64,000 bases of DNA from Diphasiastrum complanatum. Lineage: Eukaryota > Streptophyta > Lycopodiopsida > Lycopodiales > Lycopodiaceae. Made by a program: the position numbers and the translations under genes. Of the stretch, positions 10,974-23,448 are shown piece after piece. Numbering within the stretch: position 1 is the first letter of the stretch; every line of letters begins with the position of its first letter. The notes under the pieces are model-generated. The model was not told the origin of the DNA. It did no database searches and was given only the letters and a program-made list of their open reading frames with translations. The stretch covers positions 27,818,272 through 27,882,271 of the forward strand of contig CM055113.1 in the NCBI GenBank assembly GCA_029204225.1, given 5' to 3'.

Positions 10974-11603
10974 CTACTTTTCCTTTAAAGGAAGAGTTGA
11001 GATGAGGTAGGCCTCTATAGCTCCGAATGTGCGTTTGGCTGCCTCACTTGCTTTGTGTAGTGGTGGTGCTTCCACAATGGCATCATACTCGAATTCCCAG
11101 TCCACATGAGTTGTGCCACATTCTGCGGGTGTGATTTTGATGGTTGTCTTGGTGTAGCTGAAATCTTTCCCTATAGATCCACCCTCGAAGACATTGGTGC
11201 TGATTGAATGGTGCTCTTCATCAACGAATTCGATCTTTTCATTCAAGTAAGTAGCATGTGGCACAGCTGCACGCAATATTTCCAAAAGGAAATACAGAAT
11301 AGAGCAGCATGAGCAGAGGATTGAAGCTAGACGTGTCTAACCTTTTTAGTTTGCTGTTTTTATTAACTGATCATTTTCTGGCAGTGGAATTTAGCTACTA
11401 AGAAAAGCATGTGGTGAAAGTTTACCTGGCCCAAAATGGATTTTCCTAATGCTTCCGCTGGAGTATCCATCGCCCTCTACAACCTCCACTCTGGTCACAA
11501 AACCCGGCAGCGCTTTTGCGAGCAAACTTGGATCTTTCAGAGCCTCCCATACTTTGGGATGCGGTACTTTCAACTCCATTTGGGTTGTGATCTTTTGAAT
11601 CAT
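10974..11603 (-). CDS. Bet v 1 / major latex protein-like gene, two exons
   Basis: Exon 1 is 11426-11603, exon 2 is 10974-11266, with a 159-bp intron (GTAAAC donor, TGCAG acceptor) in phase 1. The spliced product is 156 residues, the normal length for the family. It starts MIQKITTQMELKVPHPKVWE, has the glycine-rich loop VEGDGYSSGSIRKI at about 42-55, the acidic strand EKIEFVDEEHHSIS after the intron, and the C-terminal helix EAAKRTFGAIEAYLIS. The intron falls at the position usual for Bet v 1/PR-10/MLP genes. These are cytosolic proteins with a hydrophobic cavity that bind small ligands such as sterols, cytokinins or flavonoids and are often induced by stress. The exact subfamily is not resolvable here; divergence from PR-10 favours an MLP-like member. 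No disabling change is seen. Confidence 0.88.
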
Positions 11604-11842
11604 TTTTGCTGCCTGTCAGAATTTCGAGAGGATATACTTTGTCAATTACCGCTTCGACTCTAAACTCCACTCACAACAGCTAAAATCAGCTCATGCGAGT
11701 GTGATGTCACCAAATTCTGCAGCATCAAGCATCTGAGCAAGAATTCCCCAGCAAGCTTGCCTAATCAAAATTCCTTCAGCTCAAATCTGTAAACCCTTCT
11801 AAGCTGGAGGGTGATTGCAGGCAACACCGATGGAATCATAGA

Positions 11843-11848
11843 TTTATA
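11843..11848 (-). promoter_or_regulatory. Possible TATA box of Bet v 1-like gene
   Basis: TATAAA on the minus strand about 240 bp upstream of the ATG; a second TATATA-type element lies at 11860-11866. Position is plausible if the 5' leader is about 200 nt, but there is no direct support. Confidence 0.3.
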
Positions 11849-12060
11849 AGAACTGTATGTATATAAGCTGGTGTTTCGGATTCCATCACCGAATCTTCAT
11901 CAAAATGGAGAAGACAAAAGGCTTGGGAACAAATTCTCAGGTCAACCAGCAATTCACGAGGAAAATGGAAAAGAGATACTTGTGACCGAATGAAAGACTT
12001 ACCTTCTTTCGCTGCTTGATCCACAATCTAGAAGATGAAGACTTCTTGTTCTTTATTTGT

Positions 12061-14340
12061 TCTTAATTGTGAGTTGACTTAATTGCCCACATTCCTTTAT
12101 GGCTTTTTTCCCAGCCTCAATCATGTACCAATCGACAGCACCTTTTATCTCCCTCATCACATCTTTCACACATGAGATCCTTCCTGGACTGTCCACATGT
12201 TGCTGGAGGTTTGACTATCCCCCTTCTCCCTTCCTTCTAGAACCATTTGTAAAGAAAAGCTTTTATTCTATTATAACAATGTGAACAAACCTCAACAAAG
12301 TACTCTCATGCTCTTATCTATTTGAAGATGGTGTTTGTAACAAATAGTGTTGAAGTCCTTGCAAACACACTAATGGGTTGTTTCACCCTCCTCCAGAGTC
12401 TATTGGGAAAGGGTTGTTGGTGACTTTTTGACCAGGTCAAATGGCCATAAAACTGTGTTAAGGCCATTCATTTGATTATCATTCATTCTTTTGTGAACCA
12501 CATTGGTTGGGTTTTTACTTTTGATTTTCTTTTGAGAATGACTAGTTTCAACTACCTCGTTTTGAGGTTTTTTTGGAACCTCAACTTTTGGGTATTTGAG
12601 GGTTCTCTTCTTCTTTTATGCTTGTCTTGTTATAGCTCATGCTATTTAAGCTAACGAAGATGATGGTGATATCTAATTACATGTATCAATCTAGTTTGGA
12701 TTGATACTTGAATTATCAAATAATTATCGATACAAGTGCGAAAAAGCCACTATGCAAAAAGTCAAAATTTGAACTTGTAAGCTCAACTAAATCCATGACA
12801 TCATTTCAAAACAACCCAAATCCATTTGAAACATCTTCAAATCAACAAATCGTTGTTAGATGTTTCAAAGTACCTTCAATCTAAAGTTTAATTAGAATCG
12901 GTTTAAGGACTTCCAAAATTGAAACTTTTTAACCCTCGCGACAAAGTAGGACAAGAGTTCTCAGTTGATATGTACTCAAGCATGTTCTACCAAGCCTATC
13001 TTAGTCCTTGTCTTTCTACTCGGTTATCGAAATACCCTTACTTATCATTCGAGAATCAATATAATTCAAATTGATAATTAGACTCCCTTTTTGTAGACAC
13101 ATTTGGTGATCATCAATGAATTTCAAGAAAGCTATTTCTTAGATTTCAATCTTCGCAAGGCATTTTAGAATCTAACATCAATAGTTACCAATTTTTGCAA
13201 GTATTGGACATTTTGGTAACTAGTTGTTCAAGGTATATATACTATTATTGATGATTATAGGTTATCAAAACAAAAATCAAGTACGTATACGAAATTGCTT
13301 CATACATTCATCCTTTCACTTGAAAATTTTGAACTTATGTTGTGGGGAATGATTGTTATATCCATAAAAGTATTGTTTAGCCATAAGCAAATGACCATAG
13401 AACCTAGTAGATAAATGATTGTTTTCCATTCATTCAGGTTTCTTATGACATTCTACTCTTATGGCTGGAACATTTTGGGCCATGTTTGTTGACCATTTAT
13501 GGATTCAATTTGTAGTCGGCCTATAAAATTTCTTCGTGGACCTAAATATTCATGATACATAGTTAAAATAGACATATGTAACTTTACACTTTTATAATTT
13601 TCTTTTCTATAGCTTCAAACAATGCTGGTTCTTTTTTTGTTCAACAAGATAGAATCTACCTGACATTGTGCAACATTCTCCAAACTCACAAAAATTGCTG
13701 CATTCTAGGCTTGATGTTGCCCACATACATGCATGATATAGGAGATCCATTTGTCAAGCTTTGATGCATCACATCTTGGTATGCATGAAAACCGCTATTT
13801 TAAGACCAAAATATATGCACAGGAATCTAAAAAAGTGGTTATCTTAACAAAACAAGCAAGTACCAAAAGAGGAGTGGTAGTTAATAGATTACTATTTCAA
13901 GAAAAACAATGAAAGCTGTGCTTATTTAGTCTAATTTTCTTGTTTTTTTTTAACAAACTATTAGTTAGATATGGTGGATGTGATAGACACTAATGCACTT
14001 CTCAACAAGAATGTTAGCCTTGGAACTACCTTGGACAATAATGGTGGGAAGGAGTTGCGAGCTCCTCAGACTACAAGGCAACCAAAAGTGATGGATACAT
14101 CTCTTATATATAATAGAAGCACATGATGATAGTGACACACATGCATTGAAGAAGTATCGTTGTTGGGATTCTCAATAAATGATCTCATTGATGTAGACAA
14201 AAACACTCTCATCTCTTGTGAATGATAAAATTAGAAGTGCTACCTCACCCCTCATCATGATTGAGCTACCTTCACAAGGCTCCATCAATCCCTATAGTAA
14301 CTCCCTCTCCATCTCCACATTGCTTGGTCATCATTCACCT
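12061..14340. other. Intergenic AT-rich stretch
   Basis: No frame resembles a protein I recognise and no LTR, TIR or tandem structure was found. It separates the latex-like gene from a repeat-derived tract at 14.6 kb. Confidence 0.4.
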
Positions 14341-14680
14341 TGATTTTTCTTTAACCTGGTGGATAAGATAGATTGCACCTAGTATCTGAGTGGAGGATGA
14401 AGTCATTAGAGAAAATTTGAGCACAAAAGGGGCCTTTCAAAAAGATACTTTTTATTTTTTTTCTCAAAAGTTTCTTCCAAATGGTCCAATCAAAACACTC
14501 AAATTTAAAATCTACGTAACGTAGCTCCTTCAAATTGATTTTTTTGTCTTTTTAAAAGGACTGTAATTTTGTGTTGGGGGCAGCCCGTAAATAAGCCATT
14601 TTATTTGTAGTATAGTATGCAACTCAGCAAAAAAAAAATAGTATAACTTTTGAACGGTAGCTCGGATTGAGACAATTATG
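14341..14680. other. Unassigned stretch before tandem duplication
   Basis: A 60-codon minus-strand frame (14351-14533) is not recognised. From 14640 the wording TATAACTTTTGAACGGTAGC is the kind of non-coding repeat seen in plant LTR elements, but no LTR ends are visible. Confidence 0.3.
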
Positions 14681-14934
14681 GTGCCATTAGAAAGCCCTCA
14701 ACGAGAGCTTTTCAATGACATCTAACATGATTCAGTTCTGAGCTACAGTGAAGAAGTTATGGCCAGTCAAAGCTTTGGTTGGTCAACCCGACATCTCTCT
14801 CAAGTTCAGTTGACCAATTTGACCGGTACGATGCCATTAGAAAGCCCTCGACGAGAGCTTTTCAATGACACCCAACGTGACCAAATTTTGAGCTACGGTG
14901 AAGAAGTTATGGCCAGTCAAAGTTTTGGTCGGTC
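14681..14934. repeat. Two 104-bp direct copies, 150-bp period
   Basis: 14681-14784 and 14831-14934 align without gaps at roughly 87-90 per cent identity; both contain CCATTAGAAAGCCCTC, CGAGAGCTTTTCAATGACA and GAAGAAGTTATGGCCAGTCA. The 46-bp spacer is GTTGACC-rich. Probably part of an LTR-element untranslated region. Confidence 0.85.
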
Positions 14935-15829
14935 GTGGTTTTGGTAGTATGAGATGCCAAAGCTAGGAGCCTACCAATAGTTGGCATATTGATTCTTATA
15001 ATTTGAGGATGAGTGTACTAACAATGCCTACATCTTAGTTGGCTGGAGAATATTTTAAAGTGGATGCTTCATGTATAGAGGAGAAGGTATAAGCCTCTTT
15101 TCCTTTTGGAAGTGATAGAATTCAAAGGATAATTAAATGAAGATTGAGGTTGTATAAATCTACACTTGCATTTGAAAACATATCTATTTATCAACTTTCA
15201 CTAGATTCTTTTAACTAAGATAAAGGTACCCCATAATATATTTTGCACCAAAAATATTTTCTATTTTTGCTATTCTAAGAAAGTCATAAAGAAGGTCAAA
15301 AAGTGACTCGAAGTAGTGAATATTTTCATAACATCAAATTTAGATAAAAAGGAGGACCAAAGCTAGCCATTAATTATCCATGATACACTAGTCATAAATG
15401 AGATAAAATGATTATGCCTACCCTCCACATGTGGGAACATGCTCCAAACATGCATGATGTCGATATGTAAATGAAAAATGATCTAATTCTAACTTTGAAA
15501 TCATCAAAATCTATGAAATTGATTTTGTAGACAAACATAAACAAAGTACAATATTGATATGCGTAAGTGTTTGATGGCCCAAACAAAAATATAAGAGAAC
15601 GAAACATAACAATTCATCACAAGACATACATGTCTGAAGAAAACAGAAAATAATAGTTCATCACAAAACATACATTCATTCTGACATAATACTGACCACA
15701 ATAAAATATAGAATTGAATATGTAAGTAGCATGTAAAAATTAAATGAATTACAAGCACAAAACTATAGCGAATGCAATTGTGTACTCATAAACAATTCTG
15801 AATACTGATCATAACACTTTGACTTGATC
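14935..15829. other. Non-genic stretch
   Basis: No coding signal recognised. The right-hand part may be distal LTR sequence of the minus-strand copia whose LTR start is at 16045, but similarity is only traceable from about 15830. Confidence 0.35.
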
Positions 15830-16045
15830 ACTAATCAAACCTAAACTTGACACTTGTAGTGAGCCTAACTAGCTTGAGCTACTTCATAAATGACTTTTGG
15901 CCTAATGATGGAAATACATGTGTACTTGACTAATTCGCGTCTAAAGCCAAAATTGGCCTAATCAACTTCCTACACATAGATGCTTGATGTAAAAACTTAA
16001 TCAAATCCCTAAAGTCAACATAGGTATCTTTTTGTATTTCTCACA
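15830..16045 (-). repeat. Copia 3' LTR start, partial
   Basis: On the minus strand the LTR begins TGTGAGAAATAC after a purine tract CTTTTGGGAGGAG (16046-16058). CATCTATGTGTAGGAAG and the CAAGTTTAGGTTTGAT block match the LTRs at 33422-33986 and 45164-45865, so it belongs to the same family. Confidence 0.7.
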
Positions 16046-16058
16046 CTCCTCCCAAAAG

Positions 16059-17325
16059 TTATCTATTCTAGAAAAGCATGGATCTTGGAATCAATCCAAG
16101 ATTAGATCTATGTTTGATGAAGGAACTCTTGAGTAGACCTCTGAATCTTTATTCAATCTGAAAGAGATGTGATTGCCTCTGATTTGAGCCCTCATGAACA
16201 CAATTTGATGGTGTGAGACACTTTTATCTTAAAGATTTGAAGATGACTCAATATGATCCAAGTGGATCTCTCCTCCAATAAGCTTCTCTCACAAAGTGAT
16301 GTGCAACTTTGATGTGCTTGCTCCTTGCATGAAAAAGTAGCCAATAATGGATAGATACTCACTTTTATAAAGCAAACCATAATCATGAGATGAAGACATG
16401 TACCTTAGGCCAATTTCCAATGCTGGATCTTGGGATCTTGACTCAACTTGTGTACACAATAGCTCAAGTTGGGCCTAATGATAGTTAGCCAAATCAAGGA
16501 GCCAATAAGACTCCTAAAGAGGGTGATTTCCTCAAAGGATCTTTCATCTCCCTTATTGAGATCTTTTACAACATGCTCCATTGGTGTGTCTATGCTCTTA
16601 CAATTTTCCATATGGATTTTTTTCAACATTGATAGAGCATATCTAGATTTACATATAAAAGCATAATCATCATGAAAGTCAATCTCTAGGCCTAAGATAT
16701 AATGGATCTCTACTAGATCCTACATTTTAAACTCACCTCCAAGTGCCACTTTAGTCTCTTCCACTGATTTGATACAACTTCCACAAAGGATAATGTCATC
16801 TACATAAATGAGAAGAATGACAATATCACTAGCAACAAACTTTAGATACATGGAAGAATTATAGTCACTTAGGATAGATCCTAGTGAGATAAGAAAAGAG
16901 TTGAATATAGCATATCATGATCTTGGTTCTTTCTTGAGTCCATAAAGACTGTTGAAGCGCAAGCACACTTTTGATTCATCCTTGATGAATCCTTGAGGTT
17001 GTTCCGTATAGATTTCCTCTTCAAGATATCCATTGAGAAATGCATTGGAAACATAAAATTGGAATACCTTCCATTTGAGATAGCAAGCAATAGATATGAT
17101 GATCCTTATTGTCACCATAAAATAGGTGCAAAGGTCTCTTCATAATCAAGGCCTTGGATTTGAGCAAATCCTTTTGCACATAGCCTTGCTTTGTACTTGT
17201 TGATGGTGTCATCTTGGTTGTACTTGATTCAAAATGCCCACTTGTAACCAATAATATGCTTATTAGATGGAGGATCCACAGGCTCCCAAGTATTGCTGGT
17301 GATCAACGCATCAAATTCTTGCTTT
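16059..17325 (-). pseudogene. Copia RT-RNase H remnant
   Basis: Minus-strand pieces in order: EFDALITSNTWEPVDPPSNK, KGFAQIQGLDYEETFAP, VTIRIIISIACYLKWKV then VSNAFLNGYLEEEIYTEQPQ, HMENCKSIDTPMEHVVKD, FRSLIGSLIWLTIIRPNLSY, and HARSKHIKVAHHFVRE. Copia RT motif A reads FYVSNAFLNG, so the catalytic Asp is Tyr-Val-Ser. Several frameshifts break the reading and most of RNase H is missing. A plus-strand LTR starts at 17326 inside the RT, cutting the copy off from its gag and integrase. Confidence 0.88.
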
Positions 17326-18027
17326 TGTGAAGAATTGCCAAAAATTGGCAAATCTAGCTTGATCAAAAACCATGTAGTATAATGTAAATTTTGTACATAA
17401 GTGGATTCCACCCATGTGATGCCAAGATGCCACGTGGAAATCCACTCCTAATGTAGGTTAGTTCAAGTCCATAGGGTTGGTCATGTCATTTTAGTAGTGA
17501 TTCCTAGTTTATAGGACCTAATTCCTAGATTTAAGGTGAAAATTTGACCAACTAGCTATCTACCAAGCATGACTCTAGGAAATAGACTAGGGTTTCATTT
17601 TAGGTCAAGGAGAGTGAGTTAAATTCCTTATTACATGCTAGAAATTCACCTAACTTCAAGAAGGAAGTCAAATTTGCTATGTATTCCCTCTGTCCATAGT
17701 GAGAAGATAGAAAATTTTTGGAGCTCATAGGCAATCTCAAGCTAGTTCACTATGTACATTGAGTTTTTGTGATCCAAATGAAACCAAATCAATTTCTACT
17801 TGTTTCTCAGGTTGAAGGCCGTATTACAACCTGTATTACACACGTGTGGGATCGGATTTCAATGTTGATCAAGTCTTTTGATTGTTAATGCTTGTTGTTT
17901 GTCAAATTGCCAATCTAGATCAACTTTTTGATGACTAGTTTTTTGGTAGATTGTTAAGCAAGCATCCAATCACTCTTGTGGATCTTTTGTAGATCCATTT
18001 ATGGTCCTAAATTACAGTACTTTCACA
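17326..18027 (+). repeat. Complete copia 5' LTR (702 bp)
   Basis: Starts TGTGAAGAATTGCC and ends GTACTTTCACA, immediately followed by a primer-binding site, so both ends are exact and show the TGTGAA/TTCACA inverted terminal repeat. It interrupts the RT frame of a minus-strand copia, dating its insertion after that element. Confidence 0.93.
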
Positions 18028-18040
18028 TGGTATCAGAGCC
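18028..18040 (+). other. tRNA-iMet primer-binding site
   Basis: TGGTATCAGAGCC directly abuts the LTR end; standard copia primer site. Confidence 0.95.
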
Positions 18041-18460
18041 GAGTACAAGAGCATAAGCCATTGATCTAATGCAAATCCATTTTTAGCAAGTTTTGGTGCT
18101 AAAAACTAGTATTGAGAGGGCAAGCTAGAATCTTGATTTTGGTAAAGAGATTTGATCCCAAACTTGGTAGGGGTCCAGATCCGTACTATCCACATGTGTG
18201 GGCACCTCTGAACCTGCATTTAATGCATGGTATTCATTTGATCCAAAAAAAATTCAATTTGTGAGCTGTTGGTGTAATTTTTGGTGGAGGTCCTAGGATA
18301 ATCTACCAAGATCATTTACCATTGATTAGAGTTTGTTTTATGGAATCTAATTAATATAGGCTGAGTTCAAGTCCTATAAAGGTTAAAAACGGGTCTTGAA
18401 AGTACACCAAGAAGGAAGAAAGAGATTAAGTCATTTTTTTGTCCAAAAATAGCCAAAATT

Positions 18461-18810
18461 GGCAAGATTTGATTGTAAGTAGATTTCACATCATCTTATC
18501 TTCATTCCAACTTCGTGAGGGAGTGCTAGAACTGAGATTGTAAGTCCATTTGTTGGATTCAAAATCTAATTTGAGTGAAAAACTACAAGAGAGAGACCTT
18601 AGTGAGTTTCTAGAGACAATCAAATCCATTTCTTGGCAAGATTTGTTTGAAAGTAGTTTTCACTTCATCTTATCTTCATTCTAGCTTTGTGAGGGAGTGA
18701 TATGATTGTGATTATAAGTCCATTTGTTGGATTAGAAATCAAATTTGAGTGAAACACTGCAAGTGTGAGACCTTTGTGAGTTTCAAGTTAATCAAATCTA
18801 TTTCTTGTTT
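18461..18810 (+). repeat. Tandem duplication in copia leader
   Basis: Two ~174-bp units (18461-18634 and 18635-about 18810), both beginning GGCAAGATTTG and containing CATCTTATCTTCATTC, GTCCATTTGTTGGATT and TTTGAGTGAAA. They lie between primer-binding site and gag start. Confidence 0.85.
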
Positions 18811-18828
18811 GTAGAAGTCACTAGTAAG

Positions 18829-19046
18829 ATGGGATCTGCTGTACCATACCTTCTAGAAGCTAGTGAGAGATTGGATTTTACAAATTATGATATTTGGAAG
18901 GTTAGGATGGAGTCACTCTTGGTGCTCCAAGACCTTCATGAGTTCTTGATTGAAGATGAAGATGAACCTCTAGGTGCACATGAGTTAGCTAGATACAAGA
19001 AGAGATCTAGGCTTGCACTTCATTGTGTGAAGATGAATGTGAGCAA
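18829..19046 (+). pseudogene. Copia gag N-terminus, truncated
   Basis: From ATG 18829: MGSAVPYLLEASERLDF, YDIWKVRMESLLVLQDL, YKKRSRLALHCVKMNVSN. This is the start of the same gag as in the elements at 24.7, 36 and 40 kb (SERLSTSNYSIWKMRMES, ALHYIKMNVSNEILREI). Homology stops after VSN, and the sequence changes into the 3' flank of the DUF599 gene. Everything else of this element, including its 3' LTR, is gone, so a large deletion joined gag to the gene flank. Confidence 0.9.
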
Positions 19047-19275
19047 TGTGTGGAACTATAGTACTACTAGTTTACTGGACGACAGATGAAATCACCCGTT
19101 GCTAAGCCCAGATACGTTCAGTATGTCCAATTTAGCCATTAATAGTTTCATCAGAATTATTTTCATTTTGAGGAGAAACCTGATTTTACCTATAAGTGAT
19201 GGCAGCAAATATCTATAGCTTCTCATGAACTATAAACAGACAGATCAAACGCTTACAGCTGAGTGTTTCGGCTAA

Positions 19276-20311
19276 TCAATTTCGCGTAAGAGTCTTACAA
19301 CTTGCCTCTAGATCATCTATATCCTTGCGTCGACTTGGTTTCACTTTTACGAAATCCAGATGATAGAAGAATGGTATAAGCGCCACTGCTGTAATAGCTG
19401 CAGGAATGGGCCCGAAGATCCACAGCATGAGAGCAAAAGCAGTATAAAAGCTTCGTGTTCCGATGGAGTGATATGTGCCACCCCTTACAAGCACATCGCC
19501 CACAAATTCTGGTGACCACTTTGTGGTGGAATCAAGAAGTGGAACATTGATGAGGTAGTTGACATAGTTTATAAATCTTATGGACTGCATGTAGCAGATG
19601 AAGGAAAACAGGAAGCAGAATAGGATCGACAGAAATTTCAGTGGGACCAAAATTGAGCCTTTGTCCCCGTAGATAGATGTCTGAACTGTGGCGTTGATGC
19701 TCTCGGTAGTGGTGCTGAGGAAGGCTGCCAAACCTGTACTCAAGAGGATGGCGGCTGTTGCCATCAAAGTCGAGCCCATGATAGAATTTCGCAGAGTTTG
19801 AACTGCCAGTACGTTTCTTTGGTCGTTATTCTATCATTAGAGCACAAACAGTTTCATCAGAGGCTAAAACAGATTAAAAAAAATCTAACAGTGGATCTGA
19901 CCAAGAAGCAGTGAAAAGCGCTGCAAGGACGTAATGTGTACACCGAAGTGAGCAGGAAGTTGAAATCTGCATGCAGCTCGTTGGTAGTTTTTTCGTAGAG
20001 ATTGTGAATAAGACAATCAGCGTGGTTGTGAATTGCTTGGATCAAAGACATAATTGCAATAAGCACTTCTATTACCTCCACGTTTGCATGCACGTAGACT
20101 GTAGCAACTGGGGACAACAGATACAGTAGACATTTATGCTTACCTGCATGATGCATCGCACCCAGGCCCTTTTTCCGAGATTGTTGATGCCTATGATCGT
20201 TTGTAAGGGGTTGATTTTAATCTGAACGTGATGGTATACGTGATAAGAAAGCAGAAAACCAAATCCAATGGGTACAAGGATGGCATCTAGGTAACTTTTA
20301 TTCCACGACAT
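19276..20311 (-). CDS. DUF599 family membrane protein, two exons
   Basis: Exon 1 is 20144-20311 and exon 2 is 19276-19830, with a 313-bp phase-0 intron (CAG/GTAAGC donor; GATAG acceptor). The product is 240 residues. Exon 1 has YLDAILVPIGFGFLLSYHVY (membrane segment, about 7-26) and PLQTIIGINNLGKRAWV; exon 2 opens with NNDQRNVLAVQTLRNSIMGS, the most conserved block of the family. Further hydrophobic segments lie at about 75-95, 117-138 and 184-214 (LMLWIFGPIPAA). The C-terminus is basic. DUF599 proteins are conserved plant multi-pass membrane proteins without an established biochemical role. Length and architecture are normal and no lesion is seen. A truncated copia gag ends only about 230 bp past the stop codon. 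Confidence 0.9.
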
Positions 20312-23300
20312 TCTGTCAAATCTGCTCTGTGACCGCGTTCAAAGTGCCAAACTCACCAACTTTCAGAGAATATAAAATAGAAATAGACCATTAATAAGAA
20401 CAGTAACCGGTTATGAGCTAAATGATCATTATGTAGATCGGGATTAGTGTCAAGGTAAGGCACACCCAGTTCGGTATTAACTAGAGAGACATCATGAGAG
20501 TGTAAGGAACACATCTATACAGTTCATTAGCTACCAGACAAAGGCTTATCTTGCAGGCATCTGTCAAATCAGGTTCTATACTGCTGCACTAGATCAAAAG
20601 GTCGTGAACTCAAAGCATTATAAGATCAGGCTTCATATTGCAGGAAATGAAAAGATAGAAGAAAAACGTGTAGATCAAAAGATGATCCCTGTAAGCTGCT
20701 ATGAAGCATGGAGGCATTATATCCCGCAAACTACCCAAGTACCTAGTATGGGGTTGGCTACTGATCAACAGATCCAAAGTGGGCGATGCCTTGCAAGATG
20801 CAGTGGGGTTGTTCACTAGGTGTCCTCCCAAGGTGTCAGGAAAAGACGCAGCCAGTGATTGAGTGACCCACATCCCGTTACTAATACCAGAATATTGAAT
20901 CTTGATACGCGCAGAAGACTGATAAAATGCGAGCATTTATCGAGGATCGAGCCAAGCCAGCAGGGAAAAGAGCACCGAATCTATCTACGCGCAAAAGCTA
21001 TTCTAAGCAAGGACGAGACCTTTAGTGGATACTCTTGGCCTAGGGTGCAACTAAGGGCCCACTCTCATCCAATAAGGTCAAATATTTTTATATATTCTTT
21101 GGATTCTCAAAAGTGACTAAGTTACTCGTAGTGTTGTCCCATTCATCTTTCCTCCCATAGGAGTCTCATTCATCCTAGATCACATAAGAGCAGGGTGAAG
21201 GAAGAGATAGCTCCTAGAGACGAGAACAGGACGGCAGATTAGCGTATTCTACACTTTATAGTGTGGAGACAATGTAGGGGCCCCAAGTGATCAAATGGTG
21301 AGGAAGATAGAATGGTGAAAAAATGAGCGGTATATAACTCTACACCACTTAGGTTTATTGCTGCATTGTGACAACTATCAGCGAGAGCGCATAATAGGCT
21401 AAAGTATCCAAAAAGGACAATCATGCACTTCATCTTACCTTCCGTCACCACCATTTTTTCATCCCCTTTTACCATTTTACCCCCTTGAAGATAGCGTTGT
21501 TGATGGACAAAGGAAAAGTAAAGTGTCAAATAAAACTACTAGTAACATCATGGACAAATTTAGCTTTGGACTCATGATTCCATAATACGACGTACAAATC
21601 TTGCTCTTTTTAGCTATTGAGATGATTTGCTAAAAGCTTAGGTGGCACTTGTAGGTGAGTTTTTTTTTTTTTACTTTTTAATTCTTCTAAAGTACAATCT
21701 TAGTTTTTTTTTAATTCTAATTATTCAAATGCCCTACATAATGCAAAGCTTCTCATGATAATTCATCTTGTTTACCCAATCGGTTCTATTACAACATGGG
21801 TTTTATAAGCAGTTTGCAAAGATGGAAGCTATATTTGAAAAACAAATCTAAAGTGAGATACAACTACTGGAACTTTTCGGATAAGAGATTATGTGGAACA
21901 ATCTGGTACTAGAGGTGGTTTGAAACTTGAAATCATTATAAGTAGTACAAAGAGAGATTGAAAGTTACTAATCCCATCTTGTTAGGTCATAGAATCTCTG
22001 TATTGAATTGACCTGATCTTAGCTTGAATGCTAGGATCAATGAAGGGGTTGATTAGTAGGGAGAAATTTGGTGGTAAGAGGTAAGTTGGATTGGAAAACT
22101 CATGAGAGGAGATGTGTTCTCAGTCTTAGAGATTTTCCAAATAACATAGACACATAATCAAGTATTGTGTTTGACAATTACTTGCAGAGTTAACAGATCT
22201 TGTTATGGAAGATTTATTTGTTAACATAGAAATAATTTTGATAAGGATCTAAATGTGGTCCATACTAGTTTTATTAGGATCTACACCTGGACATTTAAGA
22301 TTTTTGAATCATTGGAATTAACTTGAGTGATTGAATTACTCATGTGAAAAGTTAATTGGTAAAACAGACAATGTGAAGAGAATTCACTGGAAACTTTTGA
22401 GTTATGTTGCTTGTAAGACGCATGATTTGTGAGTCATTTGGATTCATCAATAAACAAGAATGATGTGGTATTGTACCACAAAGGCCTACCGTGTTAATAG
22501 CATGAATCCTAAAATTTTAGAATTTGTTTAAAGTGTTTTTTATATTGTGATAAATTATTTTGTGTAATTAATTTGTAGTTTCAAATTTTGGATAGTAGTT
22601 TGTTGTAAGTTTTTAACAGACATTTGAATGTTAGATGAGATCTGTAATATTTGTTATTTATTTCAAAAGTCCATTTATTATAAGTTTTGTGCAAAGTTGT
22701 TTTTTAGAGAAAGATGTTGATTCCATTCTTGTACTTGTTGGCTTTTCCAAACAATGGCCCAAAGTTTAAATCAATTAAAATCCTAATTAAAAGGATGAGT
22801 TTGTTATATGACTTTGTATAACAATTTGAGTCTTGTTGAAAAAATATTTTGGGCATTTTGCCCCATGAGAAGAGCCTAGATAAATGATTTTGTGCAATTA
22901 GTGTATGTAATGATTTTGAAATATGTGAATTTATTTTTTAAGAAATTGATAAGATTTGTAATTTTTAGTAGTTTATGTAATGGGTTTATGTTTTGGTTAT
23001 GAGTTATGGGATTTGGTAATAATCATAATTATGTTGTCAGGAATATAGGTGAGGTGTTAGATATTTAATTTTTTTGGCATGTCACAATATGAAAATCTTG
23101 AAAGTTGAAGATTTTGTTTTGGCATTTGCAACGTTAGATGAAAATAAAAAGCTGAAAATAAAAGTTGGGAAAGTGTGGCAAATTTGTGCAATGAACTGAT
23201 ATTTTGATTTTGTAAAATGCGCATGATCTTGACTAGCTTGTATATTGTATTATTTAAAAGTGGATATTAAGTTTTTGTAATTTTTGAATATGGATTTAAA

Positions 23301-23440
23301 AGTTACAAATTGATAAGCTAAAATTTGAGCAAAAATTGGTTTTTTTTTTCAACTTAATAGATCAAATCAAGTTCAAGGTAAAAGTGAAAGACAATTTAAG
23401 ACAAAATGTGAAGTTACAGAAGTTGAAACAATTTTAATCC
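20312..23440. other. Intergenic, 5' side of DUF599 gene
   Basis: No recognised gene. The first few hundred bases should hold the DUF599 promoter, but no convincing TATA element was singled out. A 96-codon minus-strand frame (21239-21529) has a hydrophobic middle but resembles nothing I know. From about 22 kb the DNA is AT-rich with T/G bias on the plus strand. Confidence 0.4.
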
Positions 23441-23448
23441 GTTCAAAG

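Noticed and set aside
11446-11670. Upstream ATG frame (starting MEFRVEAVIDKVYPLEI) as the true start of the Bet v 1-like protein
   Set aside because: It runs in a different frame and gives no family similarity; the start at 11603 yields the canonical N-terminus and length.
14351-14533. Minus-strand 60-codon frame as a retroelement protein piece
   Set aside because: Contains no diagnostic motif; could be chance.
21239-21529. 96-codon minus-strand frame as a secreted small protein
   Set aside because: Only a hydrophobic central stretch supports it; no homologue recognised and the surroundings are non-genic.
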